Shown here: piece after piece, positions 18,871-30,994 of the stretch
How positions within the stretch are numbered: position 1 is the first letter of the stretch
Layout of the letters: each line of letters starts with the position of its first letter
NCBI GenBank assembly: GCA_963810485.1
Contig: CAWENQ010000003.1
Span: 558,001-622,000, forward strand
Direction of reading: 5' to 3'
DNA length: 64,000 nt
Source of the DNA: DATKFM01 sp963810485
Lineage (GTDB): Bacteria; Pseudomonadota; Alphaproteobacteria; Dongiales; Dongiaceae
Translations under genes and position numbers: made by a program
The notes under the pieces: generated by a model
What the model saw: the letters and a program-made list of their open reading frames with translations, nothing else
What the model was told of the DNA's origin: nothing
Databases searched by the model: none

Positions 18871-19924
18871 ATGGCGTATCGCGGCCTGCATATCATCCCC
18901 CATGACACGCGCATCGACTTCATGCGCCATCACAAGGTGACCTTTGCAATATCGGTCATCCTGATCATGGGTTCGATCCTGCTGATCGCGTTCAAGGGGC
19001 TGAATTTCGGCGTCGACTTCGCCGGCGGCATCCGCATGGAGGCGGAGGCCAAGTCCGGCGCTGCCGACCTGACGGACATGCGCGCCAAGCTGAGCGAAGC
19101 CGGTCTCGGCGAAGTGTCGTTGCAACGCTTTGGCGATCCGCAATTTGCGCTGATACGGCTTCAGCATCAGGATGCGAACTCCGGAGGATATTGCGAAGGC
19201 GAAAGCCGCGCTGAAGGCAAAACAAATTCCGCCGCTACCCGCCGATGAAATTGAACGCCGTGCACCGGCCGAAGCAAGCGGCCTGGCGCAGCAACGCGCC
19301 ATCGCCAAGGTCGAGGAGATCCTGAGCGATGCATACGTCATCAGAAGCACGGAGTTCGTCGGCCCCAAGGTCGGCCAGGAGTATATCAAGAGCGCCGTTC
19401 TGGCTTCGGTCTTGGCGCTACTCGGCATCATGGCCTATGTCTGGTTCCGCTATGAGTGGCAGTTTGCCGTGAACTGCATCGTTGCCCTGTTCCACGATTG
19501 TATCACGACCGTAGGATTGTTCTCGCTGCTCGGCATACAATTCGATCTCACCACTGTGGCGGCCGTGCTGACGATCGCCGGCTTTTCCGTGAACGACACC
19601 GTCGTCATCTACGATCGCATCCGCGAGGAACTGCGGCGTTACAAGAAGATGCCGTTGGGCGAACTGCTGAGCATGTCGATCAACCGCACGCTGTCGCGCA
19701 CCACCATGACCTCAGGCCTCGCATTCCTGGCCGTCCTCGCGCTGTTCCTGTTCGGCGGCGAGGTGCTGCGCGGGTTCAGCATCGCCATGATGTGGGGCAT
19801 CATCGTCGGCACCTATTCCACGATCTTCGTGGCGGCGCCGATGCTCGTCTACATGAACCTGCGCCGCGACCGCGTTGCGGGCGGCAAGCCGGCGGACGCG
19901 GAGCAGGCGCCCAGCGAAGCCTGA
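18871..19924 (+). pseudogene. secF: protein translocase subunit SecF, frameshifted
   Basis: Partner of SecD. The N-terminal part (MAYRGLHIIPHDTRIDFM, then LNFGVDFAGGIRME) is in one frame. The rest, from about TPEDIAKAKAALKAKQ through GFSVNDTVVIYDRIREELR and the last helices, is one base ahead. The break lies near 19171-19174 (CAGGATGCGAAC), where one surplus base restores a normal product of about 350 residues. Gene order yajC-secD-secF is standard and both halves are well conserved, so a real loss of SecF is unlikely. Confidence 0.9.
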
Positions 19925-19933
19925 GCGCGGCCC

Positions 19934-20320
19934 GTGGATCTCACGCCGCTCATCCCCGCCGGCCGGCAGATTGTCGAGTCATACGGCGGCGGGCGGTTCC
20001 GGGTCACCGGAGTCACGTATGAAGGCTCCGTCCTCGTATTTCCTGCGCGCACGGTGGCCTGGCCGGTGGCGGCAATGGACCAACTCAATGAACAAACGTT
20101 GGAGCCCGTCCTGGCCGAGGCGCAGGCCGGCGGCATCGACCTTCTATTGCTGGGCTGCGGCGCGCGGATGGCGATGGTTCCGGCCGGCGTGCGCCAGCAC
20201 CTGCGCGCCGCCGGCGTGGTCGTCGAGGGCATGGATACCGGCGCGGCCTGCCGGACCTACAACGTCCTGATGGCCGACGGCCGGCGCGTGGCGGCCGCGT
20301 TGATCGCCTTCAATAGCTGA
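19934..20320 (+). CDS. Mth938-like domain protein (NDUFAF3 homologue)
   Basis: A 128-residue protein from a GTG start, 9 bases after secF. The pattern ESYGGGRFRVTGVTYEGSVL, LLLLGCGARM, and GMDTGAACRTYNVLMADGR is that of the Mth938/DUF498 family, whose mitochondrial member NDUFAF3 helps assemble complex I. The bacterial role is not firmly known. Its position behind secDF is common in Alphaproteobacteria. Confidence 0.85.
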   Translation: MDLTPLIPAGRQIVESYGGGRFRVTGVTYEGSVLVFPARTVAWPVAAMDQLNEQTLEPVLAEAQAGGIDLLLLGCGARMAMVPAGVRQHLRAAGVVVEGMDTGAACRTYNVLMADGRRVAAALIAFNS

Positions 20321-20332
20321 TCCCCAAACGAG

Positions 20333-20358
20333 GAACGGGGCCGTTGCCGGCCCCGTTC
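20333..20358. terminator. bidirectional hairpin between convergent genes
   Basis: A perfect 10-bp stem (GAACGGGGCC with GGCCCCGTTC) around a 6-base loop, placed between the ends of the Mth938 gene and the PuuD-like gene. No long T-run follows on either strand, but position and symmetry fit a shared terminator. Confidence 0.6.
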
Positions 20359-20383
20359 GATAACAAGCGTTGCGCTGCTGCGG

Positions 20384-20938
20384 TTAGGGCATGTGAGCCG
20401 AGGCCATCCCATAGAGCATGGGGATCGACAACATGGTGTTGAACCGCGAGGTCAGCATGGCCATGCGCGCAGCTTTCTTCTTGCTGTCCGCATCGACCTC
20501 GACCAGGCCGAGGGCCTTCTGCTGGTTCGGCCAGATGATGAACCAGACATTGTAGGCCATGATCAGGCCCAGCAGCATGCCGATGGCCAGCGGCGTCGAC
20601 TGCCACGACTTGTTGTAGACCATGACAATCAGGCCGAAGAGCACCGTGCCTGCCGCCGCCCAGCGGAAGAAGAACAACGCCGCTGGCGCGATCACCTTGC
20701 TGATTGCCGGCTTCTGCTCATCGGGAATCTTCGGCATCGACGGGATCTGCACGAAGTTGAAGTAGTAGAGCAGGCCGATCCACAGCACGCCGAAGAAGAT
20801 GTGCAGCCAGCGGAAGAAGAAAGTCCAGAAGATGCTGTCGCCGAGCCAGCTCAGGTGACCCGACACCACTAAAAGGATCAGCGCCAGGACCAGTCCAATC
20901 CCCAACGCGACATGTAAATTTTCCCAAGGTGATTTCAT
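20384..20938 (-). CDS. PuuD-like (urate hydroxylase membrane domain) protein
   Basis: A 184-residue integral membrane protein starting MKSPWENLHVALGIGLVLAL, with an AGCGGAGA sequence upstream of the ATG at 20938. About five hydrophobic helices are visible, with FFRWLHIFFGVLWIGLLYYF and YNVWFIIWPNQQKALG typical of the PuuD/DUF989 membrane region. Full PuuD has a longer membrane part and a cytochrome c domain, both lacking here, and no purine genes are nearby. Urate oxidation is therefore doubtful; function unknown. Confidence 0.72.
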   Translation of the reverse strand: MKSPWENLHVALGIGLVLALILLVVSGHLSWLGDSIFWTFFFRWLHIFFGVLWIGLLYYFNFVQIPSMPKIPDEQKPAISKVIAPAALFFFRWAAAGTVLFGLIVMVYNKSWQSTPLAIGMLLGLIMAYNVWFIIWPNQQKALGLVEVDADSKKKAARMAMLTSRFNTMLSIPMLYGMASAHMP

Positions 20939-21051
20939 TGATTGATCTCCGCTCGTCCGTTCCCCAATAGACAGTAGGATGATTCCAACCATAGCACCGG
21001 CGCGGCTGATTGCAACATGGCCCGCCCAGTGGTTTGCTGCCGCCGACTCGC

Positions 21052-21936
21052 ATGGTTACCGCAACATCAGCGCCCGCAACCGCCGAGAGCGACACCGCCT
21101 ACTGCCTGGAGCAGGTGCGGCGCTTCGATCGCGACCGCTATCTGGCAGCCTTGTTCGCGCGCAGCGGGCCGCGCGCCGATCTGATGGCGCTCTACGCGTT
21201 CAATCTCGAGCTGGCCAAAATCCGCGAGGTGGTGCGCGAACCGATGATGGGACTGATTCGCCTGCAATGGTGGCGCGACTGCATTGCCGAGGTCCATGGC
21301 GGGAAAGTCCGGCGGCATCAGGTGGCGCAACCGCTGGCCGCCGCGGCGGCGCGTCACGGCCTGCCGCGCGAATCGTTCGACCAACTCATTGACGCGCGCG
21401 AGGCGGACATGGACGTAGCGCCACCGGCGGATCTTGCCGCCCTCAGGGCCTACGCTAAATCAACCGGCGGCACGCTGCAGGAATTGGCGGTGCGGATTGT
21501 GATGGATAGTGGGAGAGCGACAGACCCGGCCTTGTCGGCGGCACGGGACCTGGGCACGGCCTGGGCGCTGATCGGGCTGGTGCGCGCCATCCCGTTCCAC
21601 GCCCGCGCCAAGCGGGTCTATGTGCCGCAGGCCCTGATGGCCGAGGCCGGCGTTGCGGTCGATGACCTGTTCGAACTTCGGCCGGGGCCGGGTTTTGCCA
21701 CCGCCGTGGGGCGCATCTGCGGCGAGGCCGGGCGGCTTATGGCGAAGGCCCAGGCTGCACTGCCCGAGCCGCCCCGCGCTGCCTTTCCTGTCTTCCTGAT
21801 GGCTGTGCTGGCACGCCGGCATCTCGCATCCCTAGCGGCCGCCGGATTCGACACCTTCGACCGGCGGGTTGCAGACCAGCCGCCGGCGACGCCATGGCCG
21901 CTGGCGGTGGCGTGGCTGCGCGGCAAGGTGTGGTGA
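21052..21936 (+). CDS. phytoene/squalene synthase family protein (NDUFAF6-like)
   Basis: A 294-residue isoprenoid-synthase fold protein. Conserved elements are ALYAFNLELAKIREVVREP, GLIRLQWWRDCIAEVHGG and DAREADMDVAP, then LGTAWALIGLVRAIPFHA. The canonical paired DxxxD motifs of true squalene/phytoene synthases are weak, and REPMMGLIRLQWWRD is typical of the NDUFAF6 branch, which in mitochondria assists complex I assembly. No carotenoid or hopanoid genes are nearby. It ends one base from the convergent trmFO. Confidence 0.8.
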   Translation: MVTATSAPATAESDTAYCLEQVRRFDRDRYLAALFARSGPRADLMALYAFNLELAKIREVVREPMMGLIRLQWWRDCIAEVHGGKVRRHQVAQPLAAAAARHGLPRESFDQLIDAREADMDVAPPADLAALRAYAKSTGGTLQELAVRIVMDSGRATDPALSAARDLGTAWALIGLVRAIPFHARAKRVYVPQALMAEAGVAVDDLFELRPGPGFATAVGRICGEAGRLMAKAQAALPEPPRAAFPVFLMAVLARRHLASLAAAGFDTFDRRVADQPPATPWPLAVAWLRGKVW

Positions 21937-21937
21937 A

Positions 21938-23314
21938 CTAGGCCGCGACCGGCCAGGTGGTCTTGAGCCAGCGATCGAGATCGGCCAGGGCGCGGGCGGA
22001 GAGGGCGGGCTTGCGGCCCTCCTTGGCCTTGCGCTTGTCCGCAGGCTCCGGCAGCGGGGGGAACAGGCCGAAGTTCACGTTCATCGGCTGGAAGCTCTTG
22101 GCGTCGGCGCCGCCGGTGATGTGGGCCAGCAGCGCGCCGAGCGCCGTGGTGGGTGGGGGCGGCTCGCTGGCCGTACCCGACCTCTCGGCTGCGGCGAAAC
22201 GGCCGGCCAGCAGTCCGATGGCGGCGCTCTCCACATAGCCTTCGACCCCGGTGATCTGGCCGGCGAAGCGCAGGCGCGGCAGGGCCTTCAGGCGTAGCCG
22301 CCCATCCAGCAGGCGCGGGCTATTCAGGAACGTATTCCGGTGCAGGCCGCCGAGCCGTGCGAATTCGGCGCGCTCCAGCCCGGGGATCATGCGGAACACG
22401 CGCGCCTGCTCGGCATATTTCAATTTGGTCTGAAAGCCGACCATGTTGTAGAGCGTGCCCAGCGCGTTGTCCTGGCGGAGCTGCACCACGGCATGGGGCC
22501 GGATCGTGCTGCGCGGATTGGTGAGTCCGACGGGCTTCATCGGACCATAGCGCAGCGTATCGAAGCCGCGGCTGGCCATAACCTCGATGGGTAGGCACGC
22601 CTCGAAGTAGGGCGTCGACGCCTCCCACTCCTTGAACTCGGTCTTCTCACCGCCGAGCAGCGCCGCAATGAAGGCCTGATACTGCTCCCGGTCCATGGAG
22701 CAATTGATGTAGTCGGCATCGCCGCCGGCCGGACCGCGCTTGTCATAGCGCGACTGGAACCAGGCCTTCTCCATGTCGATGGACTCGCGATGCACGATCG
22801 GCGCGATGGCGTCGAAGAAGGCGAGGGACTCTTCGCCGGTGATTTCGTGGATGGCCGCCGCCAAAGCAGCGGAGGTGAGGGGGCCGGTGGCAACGATCAC
22901 CTGCTCCCATTCCGGCGGCGGCAGCCCGGCGACCTCGCCGCGCTCGATGCGGATCAGCGGATGGCACTCGAGCCGGCTGGTGATTTCCAGGGCGAAGCCG
23001 TCACGGTCGACGGCCAGTGCGCCGCCGGCCGGCAACTTATGCTTGTCGCCGGCCGCCAAGATCAGCGAGCCGCAGCGCCGCATCTCCTCATGCAGCAGGC
23101 CGACGGCGTTGTTCACGGCATCGTCGGAACGGAAGGAGTTGGAGCAGACCAGCTCAGCCAGTTGGCCGGTCTTATGGGCGTCGGTACCGCGCACCGGGCG
23201 CATCTCATGGAGGACCACCGGGATGCCGGCCGAGGCGAGCTGCCAGGCGGCTTCGCTGCCGGCCAAGCCGCCGCCGACGACATGGATGGGCGGGATCGCA
23301 TTGCGCGTTGTCAT
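21938..23314 (-). CDS. trmFO: methylenetetrahydrofolate-tRNA-(uracil-5-)-methyltransferase TrmFO
   Basis: FAD- and folate-dependent enzyme making ribothymidine at position 54 of tRNAs, 458 residues from the ATG at 23314. The FAD-binding motif is IHVVGGGLAGSEAAWQLA. The family motifs ELVCSNSFRSDDAVNNAVGL, with its conserved Cys, and GPMKPVGLTNPR are present, and the C-terminal VNFGLFPPLPEP is typical. Its 5' end faces the RidA-like gene across about 50 bases. Confidence 0.95.
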   Translation of the reverse strand: MTTRNAIPPIHVVGGGLAGSEAAWQLASAGIPVVLHEMRPVRGTDAHKTGQLAELVCSNSFRSDDAVNNAVGLLHEEMRRCGSLILAAGDKHKLPAGGALAVDRDGFALEITSRLECHPLIRIERGEVAGLPPPEWEQVIVATGPLTSAALAAAIHEITGEESLAFFDAIAPIVHRESIDMEKAWFQSRYDKRGPAGGDADYINCSMDREQYQAFIAALLGGEKTEFKEWEASTPYFEACLPIEVMASRGFDTLRYGPMKPVGLTNPRSTIRPHAVVQLRQDNALGTLYNMVGFQTKLKYAEQARVFRMIPGLERAEFARLGGLHRNTFLNSPRLLDGRLRLKALPRLRFAGQITGVEGYVESAAIGLLAGRFAAAERSGTASEPPPPTTALGALLAHITGGADAKSFQPMNVNFGLFPPLPEPADKRKAKEGRKPALSARALADLDRWLKTTWPVAA

Positions 23315-23363
23315 GGGCTTGAAGTAGCGTCTTCGCTCCGGTGATTCAACAGAAGGTAGCGCC

Positions 23364-23855
23364 ATGGCCCGCCGTTCCGCCAAATCCGCCAAAACTCGCA
23401 AGATTCCTGCCCGCCGGCCGCTGCCGCCGCTGCGGGCAAAGCCGAAAAAGCCGGCCGTGGCGCGGACGATCAAATTCCTCAATCCGGAGGGCGTGGTGAA
23501 GCCGTTCAGCCGTTACAGCCAGGCGGCGGACGCGCCCGGCGGTTTCCGCTGGCTGCATATCTCCGGCCAAGTGGGCGCCACGCCTGATGGCAAGATCCTT
23601 GACGGCTTTCCGGCACAGGCCGAGCAGACCTGGAAGAACATCCTGGCAATCCTCGCCGCCGCCGGCATGGGGGTGAAGGACCTGGTGAAGGTCAACGTCT
23701 TCCTGACCCGCACGGAAGACATCTCGGACTCGCGGCGGCTACGGGACGAGGCGCTGCAGGGCGCGGCACCGGCCTCCACGATGCTGATCATCTCGGCGCT
23801 GGCGCATCCCGCGCTCCTGGTGGAGATCGAAGCCATCGCGGCGAAGGCCGCGTGA
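23364..23855 (+). CDS. RidA/YjgF-family protein with basic N-terminal extension
   Basis: A 163-residue protein. The first 33 residues are strikingly basic (MARRSAKSAKTRKIPARRP), then a full RidA domain follows, with HISGQVGATPDGKILDG, QTWKNILAILAAAGM and VKVNVFLTR. RidA enzymes deaminate reactive enamines/imines using an Arg in a PARS motif; here the site reads PAST, so the Arg is replaced. This suggests a non-archetypal Rid subfamily with another or unknown activity. The extension may be real or the result of a too-early start. Confidence 0.8.
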   Translation: MARRSAKSAKTRKIPARRPLPPLRAKPKKPAVARTIKFLNPEGVVKPFSRYSQAADAPGGFRWLHISGQVGATPDGKILDGFPAQAEQTWKNILAILAAAGMGVKDLVKVNVFLTRTEDISDSRRLRDEALQGAAPASTMLIISALAHPALLVEIEAIAAKAA

Positions 23856-23862
23856 AGCGCAA

Positions 23863-25090
23863 TCACCGCCAGGCCGCCGCCGGGTTGTTGAGGATCTTCG
23901 GGTTCAGCGCCAGGCAATAGGCGCCGACGTTCCAGAGATGCTTGCAGGCCCTGCCCGCCTGTTTCTGGGACAAGCCGACAATCAGCGCGTTGTAGCGGCG
24001 GGCGCCTTCCCACTTGCGGGCGATGATCACAGGCCGTCCGGCGGTGAGCACGCCGCGCAGGCTCTGGCGCGCCTGGCGGATCGCCGTCTGCGCCTGCCCC
24101 TTCTTGGGGAAGGAGCCGAAGATGATGCCCCAACCGCCATATTTGCCGCCGAGCGCGGCTTCCATGCCGCTGTTGCCGGTGCCAATGGTGCATTGAAAGG
24201 CGGCAAGCTGGAATGGCGGCGGCACCGCAGTGTCGTCACGCGCCGGAACGAACTCGGCCAACAGCGTCTTGCCATTGCCGCCATCCGGGCCGGCTTTGTA
24301 GGCCTTGTCCAGGAGCGCGATCATTTCGCCGTGGCGGTCTTCGTTGCTGATGCCGCCCAGCAGCACGCCGATCAGCCGCCTGTTGTCGCGCACCGCAGAC
24401 GCTAGAAGATTATAGCCGGAGCCGCAGGTGAAGCCGGTCTTGATGCCGTCGGCGCCAGGATAGCGCGACAGGATGCCGTTGATGGTACCGAAGGTGTGGC
24501 CGGCATAGCTGAAACTCTTGGCGGAGAAAAAATGGTAGTGCTGCGGAAAATTGTCGAGCAACGCCTTGCCGAGCATCGCCATGTCGCGCGCCGTGGTCAC
24601 CTGGTCCGGGTCGGGCAGGCCGGTGGCGTTGCGGAACTGGGTGCGGGCCATGTCCAACCCATGGGCCTTGGCGGTCATCATCTTGGCGAAGGCTTCCTCG
24701 GTACCGCCGAGCCGTTCGGCCACTACGACCGCTACGTCGTTGGCGGATTGCAAGATGATTGCCAGGATCGCCTCCTCGACCGTGATCTTGTCGCCAGCGC
24801 CGACGCCCAATTCCGTCGGCGATTGCGAGGCGGCGTGCTCGGAGACGGTGAGCTCCTCATCGAGCTCTCAGCGTACCGGCCTCGATCGCTTCAAGGGCGA
24901 GATAGACCGTCATCACCTTGGTGAGGGAGGCGGGATACCACCGGGCATGGGCATCGATTGACTGCAGCACCGCGCCGCTTTGGGCATCAACAACGATGGC
25001 GGCGTAATCCTGCGCGCGCGCGGATGGCGCCAGCGAGGCTAGGATGCCGGCGACTAGGCAGATCAGCAGATTGTTCAGCCGTTTCGGCAT
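23863..25090 (-). pseudogene. D-alanyl-D-alanine carboxypeptidase with C-terminal SPOR domain, frameshifted
   Basis: Periplasmic penicillin-binding protein of the DacA/S11 family. From the ATG at 25090 it has a signal peptide ending SARA. The active-site motif SLTK is at about residues 55-58, SAN lies in LQSANDVAVV, and KTG in DGIKTGFTCGSGY. A SPOR domain ends the protein (GGWGIIFGSFPKKGQAQTAI onward). The frame breaks near 24862: one surplus base separates GTLRA from DEELTVSEHAASQSP. Joined length is about 408 residues. It lies opposite the RidA-like gene. Confidence 0.85.
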
Positions 25091-25172
25091 CGACCTTGGC
25101 GCACCCACAAAGAACTGACGCATTCTCACTATCAGCGGGAGAGATTGCCCGCTATTATGTTGATCTCTGGTG

Positions 25173-25190
25173 AAAAATCCCTTTCGGGAG
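25173..25190 (-). terminator. possible weak terminator after the GST gene
   Basis: On the minus strand a short TCCC-GAAA-GGGA hairpin is followed by five T residues, just downstream of the GST stop. The stem is only 4-5 bp, so this is tentative. Confidence 0.35.
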
Positions 25191-25198
25191 ATCTCGAT

Positions 25199-25846
25199 TT
25201 AAGCCGCAGTATCGCCCGTCCAGGTGATGCCCTCCGCCTTCATCATGCGTTGCCAGGCGGGACGGGCGGAGATGAGATCCACCAGTTGCTTCAGCTCCGG
25301 CCAATCGGTGGCCGGCTGCGCCATCTTGCGAGTCCAGCGGCAGAGCATGACCAGGAAAATATCGGCGGCGCTGAAGGTCTGGCCCAGCAGATAGGGGCCG
25401 GGATTGGCCAAGGTCTTGCAGATTTGCGCGTACATGCCGGCGAGACGCCGCTCGGCGATCCGCTTCAACTCAGCGCGGCCGGAGTCGCTGTCCATGTAGT
25501 TGTCAGCGTGCCACCAGTGCATCATCTCCTCCTGCACCGTGTTGGTGAAGAAGAACAGCCACTGCAGGAAGACGCCGCGGTCCGGTGAGCCTGGCAGGGG
25601 CATCAATTTTGCGTCTGGATGGCGCTCGCAGAGATAGAGCAAGATCGCCGCGGATTCATAAATCGCCTTACCGTCATGGATCAGCGTGGGCACGCGGCCG
25701 TTGGGATTCAACTGCAGGTACTCGGCACCCTTGTGCTGGTTCCGGTCAAAATCGAGGCCGGCGAGTTCGTATGCCGCGCCGATCTCTTCCAGCGCAGCAT
25801 GTGGCGCCATGTTGGCGCTGCCGGGATTCCAATAGAGCTTGTACAT
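25199..25846 (-). CDS. glutathione S-transferase family protein
   Basis: A 215-residue GST from MYKLYWNPGSANMAPHAALE. The N-terminal thioredoxin-like domain shows NPNGRVPTLIHDGKAIYESAAILLYL, which includes the cis-Pro (VPTL) and the ES pair that binds glutathione. The all-helical C-terminal domain contains PYLLGQTFSAADIFLVMLC, with the conserved N-capping box. The start at 25846 is preferred over the in-frame ATG 45 bases upstream because homology begins there. Substrate unknown. Confidence 0.88.
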   Translation of the reverse strand: MYKLYWNPGSANMAPHAALEEIGAAYELAGLDFDRNQHKGAEYLQLNPNGRVPTLIHDGKAIYESAAILLYLCERHPDAKLMPLPGSPDRGVFLQWLFFFTNTVQEEMMHWWHADNYMDSDSGRAELKRIAERRLAGMYAQICKTLANPGPYLLGQTFSAADIFLVMLCRWTRKMAQPATDWPELKQLVDLISARPAWQRMMKAEGITWTGDTAA

Positions 25847-25921
25847 CGCCTGAACTCCGTCTGCTGAATTCCAACGGGTTAACTGCCGCAAAGTGAACCG
25901 ACCGGCAAGACCGAGCTATGA

Positions 25922-27148
25922 TCAGTGCTGCGTGCGCGTCACCCGCCACGTCAGCGCGAGCGCTGCTGCCAGCAACAGCGCCGAGAGGAAGAACGGCGCG
26001 CCGGGCAGGAGGACCGGCGCGGCAGGACGGATGAAGTAGGCGAAGGTGAGGGTGAAGAGGCCGGGGCCGAGGATGTCGGTCAGGCTGCGCAGCGAGGCGG
26101 CGGCGCCTTGGAGCTGGCCTTGCTCGTCAACACCGACGTGGCGGGACATCAGCCCCTGGCTTGCCGGGCCGGTCATGCCCCAAATCGACATGATGGGTAT
26201 GCCAATAAGGAACAACAGGCCGGTGGGAGCAACGCCGTAGAGTGCGAAGGCAGCGATACCGGCTGAGAGCGAGATCAGGAGCGTTCGCGCCTCGCCCAGC
26301 CGCGCCACGATCGGCCGCACCAGGCCGGCTTGCGCAATCATTGAGCAAACCCCGACTGCCGCGAGCACGTACCCCACGTCGGCTGCCGACCATCCGTAGC
26401 GATAGGCGGTGGCGATAACGAACACCGAAGGCAGTGCCGCATGGGCCAGATTGCTGAGGAAGTAGACACCGGCGATCCCCAACAACTCGCGATGGCGGCG
26501 CAGCAGCTTGAGCGAGCCGAGCGGGTTGGCGCGCCGCCAGTCGAAGGCCATGCGCTTGCCGGGCGGCAGGGATTCCGGCAGCACGAAAGCACCATAGAGA
26601 AAGTTCGTCAGGCTCAGGCATGCCGCAACCCAGAAAGGCAGGCGCGGCGCGATTTCAGCCAAGACACCGCCCAGCGCCGGGCCCAGGACGAATCCCAATC
26701 CGAACGCGGCGCCCAGCAGGCCGAAGGCCCCGGCGCGCTTCTCCGGCGCGCTGACATCCGCGACATAGGCGTAGCTGCTGGCAATACTGGCCGCTGTGAC
26801 GCCGGAGATCAGGCGGCCGAGCAGCAACCACCATAGCGACGGCGCCAGGGCCATCACGATGTAGTCGAGTCCGAGCCCGAGGTTGGACAGGAGAATTACC
26901 GGCCGCCGTCCGAAGCGGTCCGATAATGCGCCGATGATTGGCGAGGCGAAGAACTGCATGATCGCCCAGCTCGTCCCGAACAGGCCGATATACTCGGCCG
27001 CCCGTGCCGCATCGCCGGCGACGAAATCCTGGATCAGGTGGGGCAGCACGGGAATGATGACGCCGAGCGCCAGGATGTCCAGCAGCACGGTGACGAAGAT
27101 GAACGCCAGCGCGGCGCGGCGGACGGGTCGATGCGTCTCGGCGGTCAT
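25922..27148 (-). CDS. TCR/Tet-family MFS transporter
   Basis: A 408-residue, 12-helix major facilitator drug:H+ antiporter-type protein starting MTAETHRPVRRAALAFIFVT. It shows the loop 2-3 motif GALSDRFGRRPVILLSNLG, the helix 5 motif FGLGFVLGPALGGVLAE and TDILGPGLF near the end, matching TetA-like exporters. Export of drugs or similar compounds is inferred. No TetR-type regulator is adjacent, so true tetracycline resistance should not be assumed. Confidence 0.85.
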   Translation of the reverse strand: MTAETHRPVRRAALAFIFVTVLLDILALGVIIPVLPHLIQDFVAGDAARAAEYIGLFGTSWAIMQFFASPIIGALSDRFGRRPVILLSNLGLGLDYIVMALAPSLWWLLLGRLISGVTAASIASSYAYVADVSAPEKRAGAFGLLGAAFGLGFVLGPALGGVLAEIAPRLPFWVAACLSLTNFLYGAFVLPESLPPGKRMAFDWRRANPLGSLKLLRRHRELLGIAGVYFLSNLAHAALPSVFVIATAYRYGWSAADVGYVLAAVGVCSMIAQAGLVRPIVARLGEARTLLISLSAGIAAFALYGVAPTGLLFLIGIPIMSIWGMTGPASQGLMSRHVGVDEQGQLQGAAASLRSLTDILGPGLFTLTFAYFIRPAAPVLLPGAPFFLSALLLAAALALTWRVTRTQH

Positions 27149-27321
27149 GGACGGGAAAACTTTCTCGGAGCCGCTAACAGTGCGGCGCCGATTGGCGAAG
27201 GGCTTGGCCGGGTAGGTGTTCTCAGAGGCGGCTGCTTTGGTCAAGCCGCCACGTAAGCGCCCACACTCGTGACCCGGCGCTGACGCGCGTTCTCCGGAAT
27301 GACAGCATATTGATCTGCGAG

Positions 27322-30230
<2,909 letters not shown>

Positions 30231-30430
30231 GGGTTACGCTTGATTTGAGGGGGAGGGCGATATTAGCGGTCCGGCCGGCAAAATCGACCCCTAACATCGT
30301 CGCAGGAGGACCCTACTGACAATTTCGGCAGACGCCACAATGCCGCCCGACTTGTCTGCTAAGTCAAAGCCTTGTACGGTCCTCATCAACGAATTTCATA
30401 CAACAAAACGAATCGGGCGGAGACGCGACA

Positions 30431-30919
30431 ATGGCAGGTTCAGTCAACAAGGTAACTCTGATCGGCAATCTCGGGAGGGATCCCGAGATCCGCAGTCTGC
30501 AGGACGGCAACAAGGTGGCGAACCTGTCGGTGGCGACCTCGGAGAACTGGCGCGACAAGGCCTCGGGCGAACGGCGCGAGCGCACGGAATGGCATCGCGT
30601 GGTGATCTTCAATGAGCGGCTGATCGACGTGGTCGAAAAGTACTTGAAGAAGGGTGCGAAGGTTTACCTGGAAGGCGCGCTGCAGACGCGCAAATGGACC
30701 GATCAGTCGGGCGCCGAGAAATACACCACCGAAGTTGTGCTGCAGCGGTTCCGCGGCGAGCTGGTGATGCTGGATGGCCGTGGCGGCGGTGGCGGCAGCG
30801 AAGGCGGCGGTGGCGAGAGCGGCGATGAGGGCGGCGGCTATAGCGGCGGCTCGTCGTCGCGTGGCGGCGGCGGCCGTGCGCCGGCTGGTGGCGATCTCGA
30901 CGACGACATACCGTTCTAA
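30431..30919 (+). CDS. ssb: single-stranded DNA-binding protein
   Basis: A 162-residue SSB. The OB fold covers about residues 1-110 (NKVTLIGNLGRDPEIRSLQD, TEWHRVVIFNERL, YLEGALQTRKWTDQSG). A Gly/Ser-rich flexible linker follows, and the acidic tip DDDIPF, which docks partner proteins, ends it. It is transcribed away from uvrA. In the intergenic region I see no GTTC-N7-GTTC type alphaproteobacterial LexA site. Confidence 0.96.
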   Translation: MAGSVNKVTLIGNLGRDPEIRSLQDGNKVANLSVATSENWRDKASGERRERTEWHRVVIFNERLIDVVEKYLKKGAKVYLEGALQTRKWTDQSGAEKYTTEVVLQRFRGELVMLDGRGGGGGSEGGGGESGDEGGGYSGGSSSRGGGGRAPAGGDLDDDIPF

Positions 30920-30994
30920 GGCCGGTGGTTCCAGATCGTGCCGGTTTCCGGCCAACCAACAAGCTCTACAAACAAAGCAAAAATGGGAGGTTCC

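Noticed and set aside
24850..24880. Programmed +1 frameshift (as in prfB) at the carboxypeptidase or uvrA breaks
   Set aside because: A stop codon does follow directly at two sites, but sites share no slippery codon or stimulatory sequence, and uvrA would need seven separate shifts.
25922..27148. Tetracycline resistance gene
   Set aside because: It is a TetA-like MFS protein by general motifs only, with no TetR neighbour; a specific resistance call is not supported.
30231..30430. Possible LexA/SOS box between uvrA and ssb
   Set aside because: I looked for the alphaproteobacterial GTTC-N7-GTTC or GAAC-N7-GAAC form and found none.
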